This document shows, piece by piece, positions 1 to 9,795 of a DNA stretch of 64,000 bases. Below the pieces are notes generated by a model. The model saw only the letters and a list, made by a program, of their open reading frames with translations, had not been told where the DNA came from and did no database searches. Made by a program: the position numbers and the translations under genes. This DNA is from Chromobotia macracanthus (lineage: Eukaryota > Chordata > Actinopteri > Cypriniformes > Botiidae): assembly GCA_036877525.1 (NCBI GenBank), contig JAZGTH010000104.1, positions 186,001 to 250,000 on the forward strand, read 5' to 3'. The stretch's first letter is position 1; each line of letters begins with the position of its first letter.

Positions 1-330
1 GACTTCTTGTTATGTTTTGTACAGCATTAGCATGTTATGTTGTGCGTGTTCTGGTCGTAACACTATCTGTCGTCTGCTTTAATGCTTTACTGTTTTCAGT
101 GATTGTGTTTCGTGATCTGTGAAGAATTGAGAATACAGACATCAGCAGTTGCCTGGTCACCTCTCAGCAAACAGACTGATGCTTTACACTCTTTGGAAAC
201 ACCTGGCAACCACCGGGGCCATGTTTTAAAAGAGAAGCAACTAGTTCAGTACAGAATCATATTAACAATAAAATCCCCCCTTTAAAATCTCACTGGTCCA
301 AAGTTTTCTCCATGTAAGATTATATTTGTT
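1..330. other. No assignable gene (left edge)
   Basis: Mixed-complexity sequence. A possible splice acceptor (TTTTCAG, about 95-101) is followed by roughly 170 bases with an AATAAA hexamer near 268, which could be the terminal exon of a gene lying to the left. The reading frame has no recognisable protein similarity, so this is only a possibility. Confidence 0.25.
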
Positions 331-447
331 AACATTAGTTACTACATGTAACAAGTGTCCCTAGAACTTTTAAATGAACATTTTTAACATTTTGGTTACT
401 TAATGGAAACAGGGAAACATTCCTACAGCCTAAAATTGTTAGCTGGG
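331..447 (+). repeat. AACGTT inverted-repeat element, copy 1 (right part)
   Basis: Only the right third of the element is present. It includes the TTACTTAATGGAAAC block and the terminal CCTAAAATTGTTAGCTGGG. Orientation '+' is defined here as the end reading GTTAGCTGGG on the right. Confidence 0.8.
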
Positions 448-589
448 GTGATGATAAAAACACTTGAGGTGTTAAACTAGAGGTGATGATGGCTCATTAA
501 CACGTGGCTCTGGTCGTTTCAAACAGCAGGAAGAAAAACAAAAATATTTTCTACCAGATCTTAAAGGAAATAAATGATAAACTGCAGTT

Positions 590-985
590 AGCCTCTACGG
601 TCGTTCTTTTTTACGCGACACACACAAATAGGTCTGCTGGCCAGCTGGCACAAAACGCTGCTGGGACATGTGACAGATCCCAGGTAGCCTAAAACCACCC
701 ACTTACCTGCAGCACACACACACAGCGGCAGGCAGGCGTGCGTTAGCTGCCCGTGATCTGTGCCATCTGTTTCCTGCGGGATTGTTGATTTAATAATTAA
801 TACGTTTCGCTCACACAGGAGAACATGTGGTGGCGCCGTGGTGCTCACAGCTCAGGGGAATGTGGAAGTTGAGCCAGCAGGGAAGGACACACTTGTGTGG
901 GTTTTGCCCCGGGGGACACACACGGCCGGGCAGTTGAATAAACCTGCAATCACTGCGCTGCAGGCGAAAGAGAAATACTGAGAGA
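590..985. other. GC- and CpG-richer unique block, function unknown
   Basis: This block is visibly richer in G+C and CpG than its surroundings. It has a short CA run (about 710-724), a CACACAG|GAGAAC acceptor-like site near 819 and a frame open to 981. None of its reading frames matches a family I recognise. It could be an exon, a promoter fragment or a conserved non-coding element. Confidence 0.25.
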
Positions 986-1965
986 CGGTGTAGTGTGCCA
1001 GTCCAGACTGACTTTATAGACATTATTATATAAACCTCTTTAATGTCTTCATATGCATTTATTCTGCCGCTGCTTTCTGGTAAGTGTAATAAGCACAGGG
1101 TAATTTATAACCCAAATGTGTGTTTAGTATATATTACCCAGCCATGGCTTGAAAACAACCCAACATTTAGAGCGTTGTCTAAATTAGAATATATTAATAT
1201 ATACATCAATACACATTAAGTTAATAAGGCAGTTTTTAGTGAACAAAAATACATTCAAAACTGCATTAGGCTGAAAAAAATTAGGTTTAAATACAGAAAA
1301 ATAAGTTTTTGTCTTTATACACATACATTTATCCTGCCTTTTTAGAGCATTCTTCTGTTTCTGGAAAAGATCGCATACCCTGCTTTTAACAAACAGGTAC
1401 GGTTGATGTCAGGTTTAATAGTTGGCCTGTAATATATTGTTTATTGTGACCTTAGCTAGTGATTTTCCACTACTTAGTAGATAGCACTTGGTCTTGTATG
1501 ACTGAAGTAGCTGCCTGGAGGTCTTGCAAAGATGGCCGCCGAGTGCAGAGACTTCCTTATAGTTGCTTTAACGAAACCCAGTAGCTGTAATCGCTGTAAT
1601 AAATGTGTTTTTAGAGGATATACACTAGCATGGATGGTAAGGATGAATGAAAGAGATTTCATTTATTCTGTATTTACAATATTTATTCTGTTTGGACAGT
1701 GTTACTAGTTAAATACATTTTCAACAACCCAAAATATTAAAATATAGTTTCTGAAGTGAGAATGTTTGGCTATATGCATTCACACACGCTAGCATACTAG
1801 CAAACTAGAAGTTTAGTGTACTGTCTACCCTCATACACCTGTTTTTCTAATTTAAATGCACTTGTCAGCCAAAGAAATATTTGAAAAATTGTAACTTTTA
1901 AGTTTAATAATTGATATATGTTAAATGGCACAAATAACCCTGAAAATGATCATGTGACTTAAACT
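986..1965. other. AT-rich stretch, nothing recognised
   Basis: AT-rich, without a long open frame or a recognisable repeat. It lies beyond the 3' end of the minus-strand protease gene, so part of it may be that gene's 3' flank or UTR. Confidence 0.4.
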
Positions 1966-2208
1966 TTAAGCAACCAGATGGAGGGAGAAATTAAGTGGAA
2001 TAATGGAAAATACAAGAGACAGAAAAAATAGGTTGTTAAAGCTGGATTGAACAAATCCAGACTGCTTGCTGATGATGTTAGTGATCCAGTTGTAGTATCG
2101 AGACACTTGTGTACACACCAGGATAGCTGCTGTTACCACAGCCTTGACCATAACTCACAATCCCAGACTGAACCCCTCTTTGCTAACCAGTGGCCCTCCA
2201 GAATCACC
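1966..2208 (-). pseudogene. Protease exon 4 (catalytic Ser, C-terminal tail), two frame shifts
   Basis: The exon starts after TGCAG at 2209-2210 with GDSGGPLVSK in phase 0, matching the exon before it. After VSK about ten bases seem to be missing relative to the family. The given frame runs into TGA at 2157-2155. The family sequence continues in another frame (VQSGIVSYGQGC..YPGVYT) and returns to the first frame at VSRYYNWIT, where two bases appear lost. It then reaches a stop at 1966-1968 after a hydrophobic tail. The two shifts total twelve bases, so the exon as a whole keeps its phase, but a translated product would end after GLY-LEU at 2158. Confidence 0.8.
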
Positions 2209-2261
2209 CTGCATAGACAAACACTTAACATGTACACCTCTACAATACACCTCTAAACACA

Positions 2262-2696
2262 TACACTAGCGGTCAAACGTGTGGAATCACTCATTCATTA
2301 TTAATACTTTGTTCACATTTTTTGAATAATAGTGAACTCATTAAGTATATCAGATAACACAAAGGTGGTTATGGGAATTATGTTGTCTTTTGGTATATTA
2401 CAATCTAGTTTCTTAAGGCATCACCCTGCGGTGATTTATGAGCAGTAATGAAGTTTTCATCTGTGCTGGGTTCTTATTGGCTGTTTTTATTCAGTCCAAG
2501 TCATTCATTTCTAAAAAATGTTTTAATAAAATGACAGAAATTAAGTTGGTGTAATTATATTTAATATAAGTTGGTGTAATTAATGTCTACAAAACTAATT
2601 TCAGACATTTTTAAAAAACACCTTCAAATTGAAAGACTCTTAGGATCATAAGAGACTTTTCAGGCAAGTGATACAAAACTTTTGACCGGTGGGGTA
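2262..2696. mobile_element. Tc1/mariner-like non-autonomous remnant
   Basis: It begins TACACTAGCGGTCAAACGTG and ends ACTTTTGACCGGTGGGGTA, so the ends are imperfect inverted repeats with TA at both tips, as in Tc1/mariner elements with TA target duplication. No transposase frame is present. It lies in the intron between protease exons 3 and 4. Confidence 0.65.
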
Positions 2697-2911
2697 CAGT
2701 AAGTATAGAGTATGCACTATTAATGTGGTTTACAATAAATGGTTTTTTTTGGTCAACAGCATAACAACACACACAGTCAGGTTTACATACAATATAAGTT
2801 GTTATATAGTGTAAGGGCTACAGAGGTTTACTGATGCATCAAGCATGTGAATCTTGTGTTAATCCACTAGTTTGTTTGATTAAAATTAGAAGAATGACTG
2901 TGATCTTGTAC

Positions 2912-3063
2912 CTGACATGCGTCTTTTCCTCCTTTCTCTGTATCTCCAGCACATATCATGTTCTCTGTGTGGTTCGTTTTATAGGCGTTTCTGCACTTGA
3001 TGTCATTTACAATAGATACATTCACATCCTGTAGTATGTCTGGAGGATTTTGAGATGCTTTGC
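2912..3063 (-). CDS. Protease exon 3
   Basis: The exon is 152 bases: two bases completing a codon, then fifty codons ending in KDACQ. It is bounded by acceptor TTATAG and donor CAG|GTACAAG. It encodes KASQNPPDILQDV..VNDIKCRNAY..NMICAGDTEKGGKDACQ, the usual segment between the GWG turn and the catalytic Ser. It contains the conserved Cys of MICAG and the Asp189 position. This exon is intact. Confidence 0.85.
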
Positions 3064-3212
3064 CTATAACAAACAGATTAGTGGATAACATAACGGATAA
3101 CATTAGAAAAATATTCTTCAATAAGAATATTTTTCTTTTAAAGTGATGTGAAGCTTTGTGCAGTGATTTAGAAAACAGTGTGTGTATTCAGTTAGTGTTC
3201 ACTCACATTCAC

Positions 3213-3693
3213 CAAAATTAGTACAGATATATGTTGGATTTGTGACATGCCCCCATCCTGTCACCCAGCTCATATTTACAACAAATGTGCTATTGGCAGC
3301 AGCCAGACACACTGGCTGAATATAACAAGCGAAGTCCACAGGAGAGGAGAGCTGGAGCAGAGCTATATCATTGTATACTGCAGAGCTGTTATAGTTAGGA
3401 TGTGTGATCACTCGAGCAACTCCACTGGATTTCTCATGCAGGTTTTAATTCTCCTGTGATCATCTGAAGGTCTGTGTTAGGTGTTATTTCAACTTCATAC
3501 TTGTGAAAGCAGTGACCTGCAGACAAAACCCAGGATCTGTTGATCAGACTTCCACCACAGAAATGGCTTCTAGAAGTGTTATCGTGAATGCTTACTTGCC
3601 AGGGCCAAGATCCCTCAGACACATTTTGCCCTCCAGTAATTTTGTTGTTGTGTGGGACTTGGCCGCACATTGACGAATTTCCTGTTGAATTAC
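3213..3693 (-). pseudogene. Protease exon 2 (activation site, His and Asp), one-base shift
   Basis: The acceptor is TTGTAG (3695-3694). The exon encodes SSMCGQVPHNNK|ITGGQNV, then WPWQVS, FCGGSLINRSWVLSAGHCF and, after the break, VITHPNYNSS, NDIALLQLSSPV and SWVTGWG. The frame is lost at the A run at 3446-3443: TGA follows at 3436-3434, and the family frame resumes one base over. The likely change is one extra A. The donor may be at 3213 (G|GTGAAT) or 3207 (T|GTGAGT); both keep phase 1. Most relatives have an intron between the His and Asp segments. Here they are continuous, which suggests intron loss or a subfamily trait. Confidence 0.82.
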
Positions 3694-4472
3694 CTACAAC
3701 AATATTTAGTTTGAAGATACAGTAAATGTTATGGTGATTATGAGTGTAAAGACATACCATCTGACAGGCAGAGAGAACCTGTGAATAGACCGATAATATA
3801 ATTAGATTTGATTACACACACTGCCAGAGCTGATATACTGGTTTGTGTAGCTTACAATCATTATTCTTTTGTCTTTACACTTGTATATCGTTTGCATACC
3901 ACAGAGGTCCTACTAGATATTACTTTCACATAAGCAAAATGTATATGAATTATAGCCAAAATTATAGCCGGCTACAAACTAGTTTTATATTTTACATTTT
4001 TGTGTCAAACCATTCCACCCTAGTGAAGTTACTCAACAATAAAACTGTATATTTTCAGTGTACTTATAAATTAAATTAGATAAAATTCCAAGTATTTGGA
4101 CAGTGTTAAAGTTGCAAATTAGTAAATTTGGAAAATATTATTAGGTTCCTAAAAATAATTATGCTTTGATTATTTGATATTTTATAGATTTTACAGGTTA
4201 TAGTGATTCAACAGCTAAAGCTAAAAATTGTCTTGACTGTAACAAAATAACAACAACAACAATAATAATAGTGATTAAAATAAGAGATTATTTAAAATTG
4301 TACAAACATATATCGTTGACATTATTTAAACGTGTGTTTTCAAATAACAAATTTTTGCATTTCATAACCACATGAATTCAGTCCATGATTCTGGAATCAG
4401 TTTGTATAAGTTACACAAGACCTTTGAAAAAGAAATTGAATTGGCTCATCAGGTATTAAACCCAGTTCTTAC

Positions 4473-4533
4473 CTGCTATATTGAGAAGTATGCCTCCAGC
4501 CACACACAAACACACAGCGGTGTTCATCCTCAT
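4473..4533 (-). CDS. Protease exon 1 (signal peptide)
   Basis: The frame MRMNTAVCLCVAGGILLNIAG ends in one base of a Gly codon at the donor GCAG|GTAAGAAC. The hydrophobic core and small residues before Gly are typical of a secretory signal. The phase fits exon 2 exactly (G plus GT gives Gly). A second ATG two codons in could also be used. The upstream 5' UTR and promoter are not resolved. Confidence 0.75.
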
Positions 4534-5823
4534 CTTCTGCTTCTTTCTGTCTACTGTGTGCTTCAGTTCACTTGTTTGTTCTGTAAATACTTAAGGGGTG
4601 TTCTAAAAAGACTGTTTTTAACTTGAACAATTGTGGACAGTTCCCCCGGTCGTTTTGGCTTCATCACGGCTGGCATCATATATTGAATGGTCTGGTTTTA
4701 CCTGTTGCATGGCCGTGGGGAAACGTGTAAGCAGGTTTCACCTGATGGATTTGGAAACTACTTTCATTTCAGTAAAATGAATGTAATGGTAATCATTACC
4801 GATTTTTTAATTTTACCGATTTTAAGTTCTTAACAGTGTCCAGGGGACTCTGGCATTCTCTCCTTTGCCACCTCTTAAAAACTTCACATAAGTGTGTGTG
4901 TGGATAATTAATAATAAAGTAGTACTAAGTAGGTCACTCCGCAATACATTTTTGAAAATCTAAAAAACAACTAGCATTTAAAACTAAAATTGTTGTGAGC
5001 AAACTAACCAATCTGAACCAATTACTTCAAAACGCTTTTACTGACTAAATCAAGCCACAAAGAAAACCAAAAGTTCTTCTAGCAGTGAATAAGCTAACAT
5101 TATCAATCAAATCTGTGTCAGATAAATTAGATCTTCATTCTTCATTCATTCACCTCAATAAATATACATACTGCTCACTAACACCACAGGCCTGGTAATT
5201 ACCTCTTCTCAGCTACAATGTTGTATTATGATAAGATAACTGTGAACTGCAAAATTTTAAAATGACAGCAAAAGTTTACCTGGACATGTGTCCCTGTAAA
5301 TGAAGTCTAGCGAAAATGAAACCTTTTGGTAAACATTTTGCTTTATTTTACAGTAAAATTAAATGTAATGTCTTGTTGAATTGATTGAAAAGTTTGACTG
5401 TAAATATTACCATTAAATAGATTTTTACTGTTGCTTTACATTTTTGTTGTTTTCGTATTTTTTGGTAGCTAAGAAACACATATGCAAACATATGTACACA
5501 TCTGATAAACTGGTTAAGATTAGCTGCAGTCTTGTTTTTCTTTGGGTATTAAAAGCACATCACTGACAGCTAGGTTCATTTAATATGGAGAACAAATAAT
5601 ATCTTCACACACAGTGTGTCTTTGCCATCGTGGCAATGATATAACCGCATTTTCAGTATAGGGATGGGTGTGTCTTTAATAATGTCTTGGGTTGTTACCG
5701 TTCTGGATTATAGCCAAAATGCCTGTTAAATGTTCTGATTTCTTGCAGTTAAACTATTCAGGTGAGTGAGGCTGTACATCTTTCTGGCTTTAGAGTTACA
5801 GCCAGTTTCACATATTTTAGCAC
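4534..5823. other. No gene seen; AT-rich
   Basis: This contains the likely promoter side of the minus-strand protease and otherwise low-G+C sequence. I looked for the crhr1 extracellular-domain exons here (CWPRS, RPCP, YNTT, NGSW motifs) on the plus strand and found none. Confidence 0.4.
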
Positions 5824-6130
5824 TTCACCCAAAAATGAAAATGAGACCATAAATTACTCACTCTCAAGTCATGTCAGGTGTATATGACTTTCTTTCTTCA
5901 GCTGAACATGATCAGAGTTATATTAAATAATATTCTGGCTCTTCCCTGCTTTATAATGGCAGTGAATAGTGCCCGAGATTTTGAAGCTCCAAAAAGCACA
6001 CACATCCATCGTAAAAGTAATTCATACGACTCCAGTGGATTAACAAATGTCTTCTGAAGTGAAACAATACATTTTTGAAAGAAAACAATTAATATTTTGA
6101 GCTTGTCCATGTAAATGAATAAAACGCGCC
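5824..6130 (+). repeat. Dispersed element with ACCCAAAAATGAAAAT end
   Basis: It starts TTCACCCAAAAATGAAAATG and continues with CATCCATCGTAAAAGTAATT and GACTCCAGTGGATTAAC, a very common teleost dispersed repeat by memory. Diverged and probably non-autonomous. The right boundary is uncertain. Confidence 0.6.
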
Positions 6131-6919
6131 CCTGTTCAGCACATTTATTTTAAGTATAGAATACATTGTTTTTCATTTCAGTGTTTTTAATGAAGATAAG
6201 CACACATTTATAAGTTTGGGAGTGTAGAGAGACAAAATTCATTGCCTTATTCATTGTGTGAAAAAGCACTTCATTTGTAATGCTTGTTTGGGCTGTTCTT
6301 GTTTCCATAGTGACTGCCTCTTCTCTGATTGGTGGATTCAAGGAGCTACCCACTTTAGGATTATAAGTATAGTAGTTTTATTTACTAGGAATTCAGCTAT
6401 TAAACATTCACTCTTTTCATCTGTTTAAAGCCCTGACTGATGTCTTCCACAGAAGCATGTATCACTTCACAACCTTGAGTCTAAACTGAGGATTTTCTGT
6501 TATTGCTGAAAATCTGTTTTTCTTTGGAGGAAGTGAATATGATGTTTTACTACCATTGCTCCCTATTACCTCATAAGATTTTACACTGTTGTAAAAATGT
6601 TCTGATGAACTTTCGGTCTGCTGTGGAGTCAGTTGTAGACCAAAGTTCAAGGGCCGAGACCTTTCTTCCTACATCTTTTCAGCTGAAATGTTTTGCAGGC
6701 TGTGTAGGTGCTAAGATCTCATTGCTGAACGCTGGTGCTCTCGACACAAGAAAGCACTCTACAGAAAGTCTGTTCAGGAAAGAGTGAGACCAGGGCACTG
6801 ACAATACAACAGCTATCTCCTACACGCTCCCTTCAGACTCTCTGAGAAATGATGTGTTAATGCAAGAATGTAGTCAAACCGATCTCAGCTGGCCTCCACA
6901 GAGACCTGCACACCCTTTG

Positions 6920-7102
6920 GGTAAAATTTTGTGTATTTGGTGCAATAGAAGGCTGGATATTGGGAACCGTGGCTTTCTCCATAAAGCCCACAAGAGACAA
7001 AAGTGACAGTAAAATTTAAAATGCAAGGCAGGAGTTTCCACAGGATTGTTGGACGGGGCTATTGAATGTAAAACTGTCTGCCTTTAGATGACTTGTAGTC
7101 TA
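6920..7102. repeat. Direct duplication, left copy
   Basis: It shares GGATATTGGGAACCGTGGCT, GCCCACAAGAGAC, TTGGACGGGGCTAT and AAACTGTCTGCCTTTAG with 7448-7640 in the same orientation. Copy 2 of the AACGTT element lies between the two units. Confidence 0.8.
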
Positions 7103-7431
7103 CCTAACTATCAGGGAATGTTCCCAGAACATTGGCTAACATTCTCAAATATTCTCAAAGTTATCAAATAACTTGCAGTAATGTTAATAGAACATTACTT
7201 TTTAATGTTATATATCATATGTTTTAAAAATCATTGTTCTTCAGCGGTAAGTGGAATGTTTTAAAAACGTTACAGAAAAAGAGTTTAAATAATATTCTTA
7301 CAACCAAGCAATAACATTAGTATAATATCTAAAAATCTAGAGCCATCCCAGAACTTTAACATTTTTAATGTTTTTGTTATGTAATGGAAACGTTATGGAA
7401 ACATTATTGCAACCTAAAATTGTTAGCTGGG
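7103..7431 (+). repeat. AACGTT inverted-repeat element, copy 2 (full length)
   Basis: It runs from CCTAACTATCAGGGAATG to AAATTGTTAGCTGGG and has the full internal order, including the CTTACAACCAAGCAATAACA block. It sits between the two direct-repeat units. Confidence 0.85.
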
Positions 7432-7447
7432 CTGGCATACCTTTTTA

Positions 7448-7640
7448 TTTAAAATTTTGTGTAGTGCAGTAGAAGCCTGGATATTGGGAACCGTGGCTTT
7501 TTCCCAAAAGCCCACAAGAGACGTTGCATTGTAAAGGCAAAAATGACAGTAAAATTACAAATACGAAGCAAGTGTTCCCACAGGTTCGTTGGACGGGGCT
7601 ATCGAGTGTGAAACTGTCTGCCTTTAGCCGACTCGTAGTC
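7448..7640. repeat. Direct duplication, right copy
   Basis: Second unit of the 6920-7102 duplication, diverged by scattered substitutions and a short insertion (GTTGCATTGTAAAGGC). After GTAGTCTAGCC it continues into a CpG-richer stretch (7640-7720) that the left copy lacks. Confidence 0.8.
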
Positions 7641-8055
7641 TAGCCAAGAGACAGCAGCATTATCCCGAGGGGGAACGTTTTGCTCCGTTTCGGTTAGCGT
7701 GCCGTGGATGTGTTGTGTTGGTGGAGAGAGTCTCTTTTTAAAAATAGGACAAGCGTGATACAATGCAGGGATCAGAAAAGGCTGCTTTGAAGAGCTCTTC
7801 TCTCAGGATTCAGCTTACAGAAGTGGCATCAGAGAGACAGTGTGAAGCTGCGCTCGTGCCCAAATCAAAAAACAGCCTCTTTCAGTCCCTTAGTGTGACT
7901 TTAGGCAGTTAAAAGGCAGATTTTAATAGTAAAGTGTAATTTTTACACCTCTAGCAGCACCAGATGGAATTTCAAGCTGGGCAGGACGTAACAAATTTTG
8001 GCACAACCAATGGTGTGAGTTTGGGGCGCAACCATAGACATTATAAAGATAGTGT

Positions 8056-8140
8056 TCCTGCAGCTCAAATGGTAGAGCATTGTGTTAGCAGCACAAAGGG
8101 TGTGGGTTCACGTTCCAGACATACTGATAAAATAAAATGT
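8056..8140 (+). repeat. tRNA-derived SINE head (DANA/Mermaid-like)
   Basis: It has a pol III type A-box region (CAGCTCAAATGGTAGAGCA) and a B-box region (GTGGGTTCACGTTCCAG) at tRNA spacing, with the GCATTGTGTTAGCAGCACAAAGG linker seen in cyprinid SINEs. The B box is damaged. It is not a functional tRNA, as it lacks a closed acceptor stem. Confidence 0.65.
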
Positions 8141-8180
8141 AACCTGACAGTAACCTGACTGAGAGTTTGTCCTGTTCAAG

Positions 8181-8353
8181 TACACTGTAAAAAACTTTGC
8201 TTCCCTAAATTTTTAAGTTTAATCAGTTTGGCTGCATACGTCATTTCAACTTACTCTTTGTAATCCTGACTGGTCTTGAGTTGCTGTAACTTATAAGAAA
8301 TCGTTGAAAAATGAAGTTATACCAGTCAGGATTTAAACTATTATGTTGAAATG
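8181..8353. repeat. Fold-back element with ACACTGTAAAAAA end
   Basis: It starts ACACTGTAAAAAAC and contains two nested inverted pairs. CATTTCAAC (8242) pairs with GTTGAAATG (8345), and the perfect 13-base AATCCTGACTGGT (8262) pairs with ACCAGTCAGGATT (8321). The layout resembles a short palindromic DNA element. Confidence 0.6.
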
Positions 8354-8610
8354 TCTTAGCCAATGTGCTTGTTTGTAGATCACTTGGCACTTTCTGTGTG
8401 CTGTCTAATCTCTGTTTGTAATGTCTTCCCTGGGGGCTGTTATTACGAAAATGTGTTGATCTCCAAATGCCATCCTGAAGCCCCATCTGATCACTAAAGC
8501 AATAAGCATATCCATTCTTGCTATGACTGACTGATTTCTCATTTGTTCTTCTGGGTTAAATTATACTTCCCAACTGTATTGGGAAATATATATCATTGTA
8601 TGTATATATC

Positions 8611-8735
8611 ATTTTTGATATATAAGATGTATAACGATAAAAATGTTCTACAAATGTTACTGCAAGAATGTTATATGGTAACTTTGAGAGAACTTTTAGA
8701 GAATGTTTGCCAGCGTTCTAAAAACGTTCCCTGTA
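8611..8735 (-). repeat. AACGTT inverted-repeat element, copy 3 (fragment)
   Basis: Reverse-orientation fragment with ATTTTTGATATATAAGATG, GTTACTGCAAGAATG, GAGAGAACTTTTAGAGAATG and AACGTTCCCTGT. The outer end has decayed. Confidence 0.75.
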
Positions 8736-8754
8736 AACACGGTAGCTGCTTCGT

Positions 8755-8982
8755 TCATGCAATTCTGGTGACTCTTGTGGGTTGTGGACACTGGATTCCA
8801 GACCTGACTATCTTCCTCCTGCCTGGACAGTCTGTTCTCCTGGTTTCTGTGGTCCACTGGGTCTGGTCAGTGGGGGCTTTGCTCCATAGGTCTGTCTTGT
8901 GAGGACCGCAGGAAGTCAGCGACAGATTTTTGCACCAGGAGGACACAGTTAGGAGCAGAAGAAGAAAAGGTCTCGGACCCAT
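8755..8982 (-). other. Possible secreted-protein N-terminal frame, unassigned
   Basis: A 75-codon frame opens with ATG in a good initiation context (ATCATGG) and begins MGPRPFLLLLLTVSSWC, which looks like a signal peptide. The rest is polar and Thr/Lys/Arg-rich, with four more Cys. The block is clearly richer in G+C than its flanks. I do not recognise the family, and no partner exon was found. It lies antisense, 1.15 kb upstream of the crhr1 TM1 exon. Chance is a real alternative. Confidence 0.25.
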
Positions 8983-9284
8983 GATGTCTGTCTCATGACG
9001 CGTGTACATTCACACACATGCACACACTGACCTGAGCGTTATGTGATGAGCATATGCTTCCTGGAACATAAACGTATGTCGTATGCATGTATTCATATTT
9101 TGATCATAGTTAAAGTGATAAGTTCATTCTGACATTTTGATTGTCATTGATGTCAGGAAGAAACAGTAAATTGATGAATCTCGTTTGTAATTCTTTGGCC
9201 AGTTGTCTCAGGTACATCCATTTTCTTCCACAAACTTTAGGTCAGATATACCCTTATAAAACATTCGGGTTTATCTTGTGCAAT

Positions 9285-9358
9285 CCCAGCTTACAGGGAA
9301 CATTCTCAGAATGTTGGCTAATGTTATCTAAAAGTTCTCGTAAAGTTATCAAACATGT
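9285..9358 (+). repeat. AACGTT inverted-repeat element, copy 4 (left end)
   Basis: Only the left end is left: CCCAGCTTACAGGGAACATT, GAATGTTGGCTAATG and AAAGTTATCAAACATG. Confidence 0.75.
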
Positions 9359-9430
9359 TTCATACTGTATAGATCTCATGAGTCATTCAGTATAAAGGAT
9401 CTATATGTCTGTTAAAATATGAAATGTCTT

Positions 9431-9795
9431 AAAGGCAAAGTTCACCCAAAAATGAACATTCTGTAATTTATTCATCCCTTATGTCTTTTTAAACCTTCTT
9501 TTTCTATACAACAACAGTTCATAGTGACTGCAAGTGCCAAACAGAATAAAACAGGATAAAGAAACATTATAAAAGTACCATAATTGTCCATACAGCCTGG
9601 GTGCTGTATTCCAGCTCTTCTGAAGATGTGTGATAGCTTTGTGGGATGTAGAAGGCAAAATTTACAGTAAATAACTTCAATTTTGGCCTGTTGATCACAC
9701 ATCAGGTATCCAGCAGTTTTAGATGACTTGAAATACAGCACACGAGTCCTGTAGACTACTTCTCTGATGCTTTTATGGTGCCATTTCATCCATTT
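9431..9795. repeat. ACCCAAAAATGAA-type element with facing arms
   Basis: It starts AAAGGCAAAGTTCACCCAAAAATGAACATTCTGTAATTTATTCATCC (split here only by family variation). The block around 9561-9625 (AAAGTACCATAA, GTGCTGTATTCCAG, CTTCTGAAG) recurs in reverse complement around 9715-9785 (GACTTGAAATACAGCAC, GCTTTTATGGTGCC), so two oppositely oriented pieces face each other. The 119-codon minus-strand open frame here is explained by the repeat. Confidence 0.6.

Larger units (their letters stand above)
1966..4533 (-). pseudogene. Trypsin-like serine protease, four exons, frame-broken
   Basis: An S1-family serine endopeptidase, secreted or membrane-anchored. Four exons can be traced from right to left: signal peptide (4533-4473), activation/His/Asp exon (3693-3213), middle exon (3063-2912) and Ser exon (2208-1966). 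All three catalytic residues are visible: His in LSAGHCF, Asp in NDIALLQL, Ser in GDSGGP. Asp precedes the Ser by six residues (KDACQ|GDSGGP), the trypsin-type Asp189 that selects Lys/Arg substrates. The activated chain would start ITGGQNVSEG. Many Asn-X-Ser/Thr sites are present. The C-terminus ends in a hydrophobic stretch (FFLSLVFSII), like the anchored fish and mammalian proteases of the prostasin/testisin type. Three breaks interrupt it: an extra A in an A run in exon 2, and in exon 4 two compensating shifts that create a stop. It is either a decaying gene or a sequence with uncorrected indels. Exact orthology is not assigned. Confidence 0.82.

Noticed and set aside
504..692. Frame containing RSAGQLAQN..GTC, superficially like GTCWPRSPAGQL of CRHR1
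   Set aside because: Order is reversed, the Trp-Pro and RPCP motifs are missing and no splice sites bracket it.
3247..3459. Plus-strand open frame opposite protease exon 2
   Set aside because: Shadow of the protease coding strand.
7964..8040. SWAGRN in one plus-strand frame, reminiscent of the NGSWA.R.N segment of the CRH-receptor extracellular exon
   Set aside because: No conserved Cys, no ECL before it, no splice sites and a short frame; it overlaps a region leading into a SINE.
8056..8140. Possible tRNA gene
   Set aside because: A and B boxes are present but there is no closed cloverleaf or acceptor stem; it fits a SINE head.
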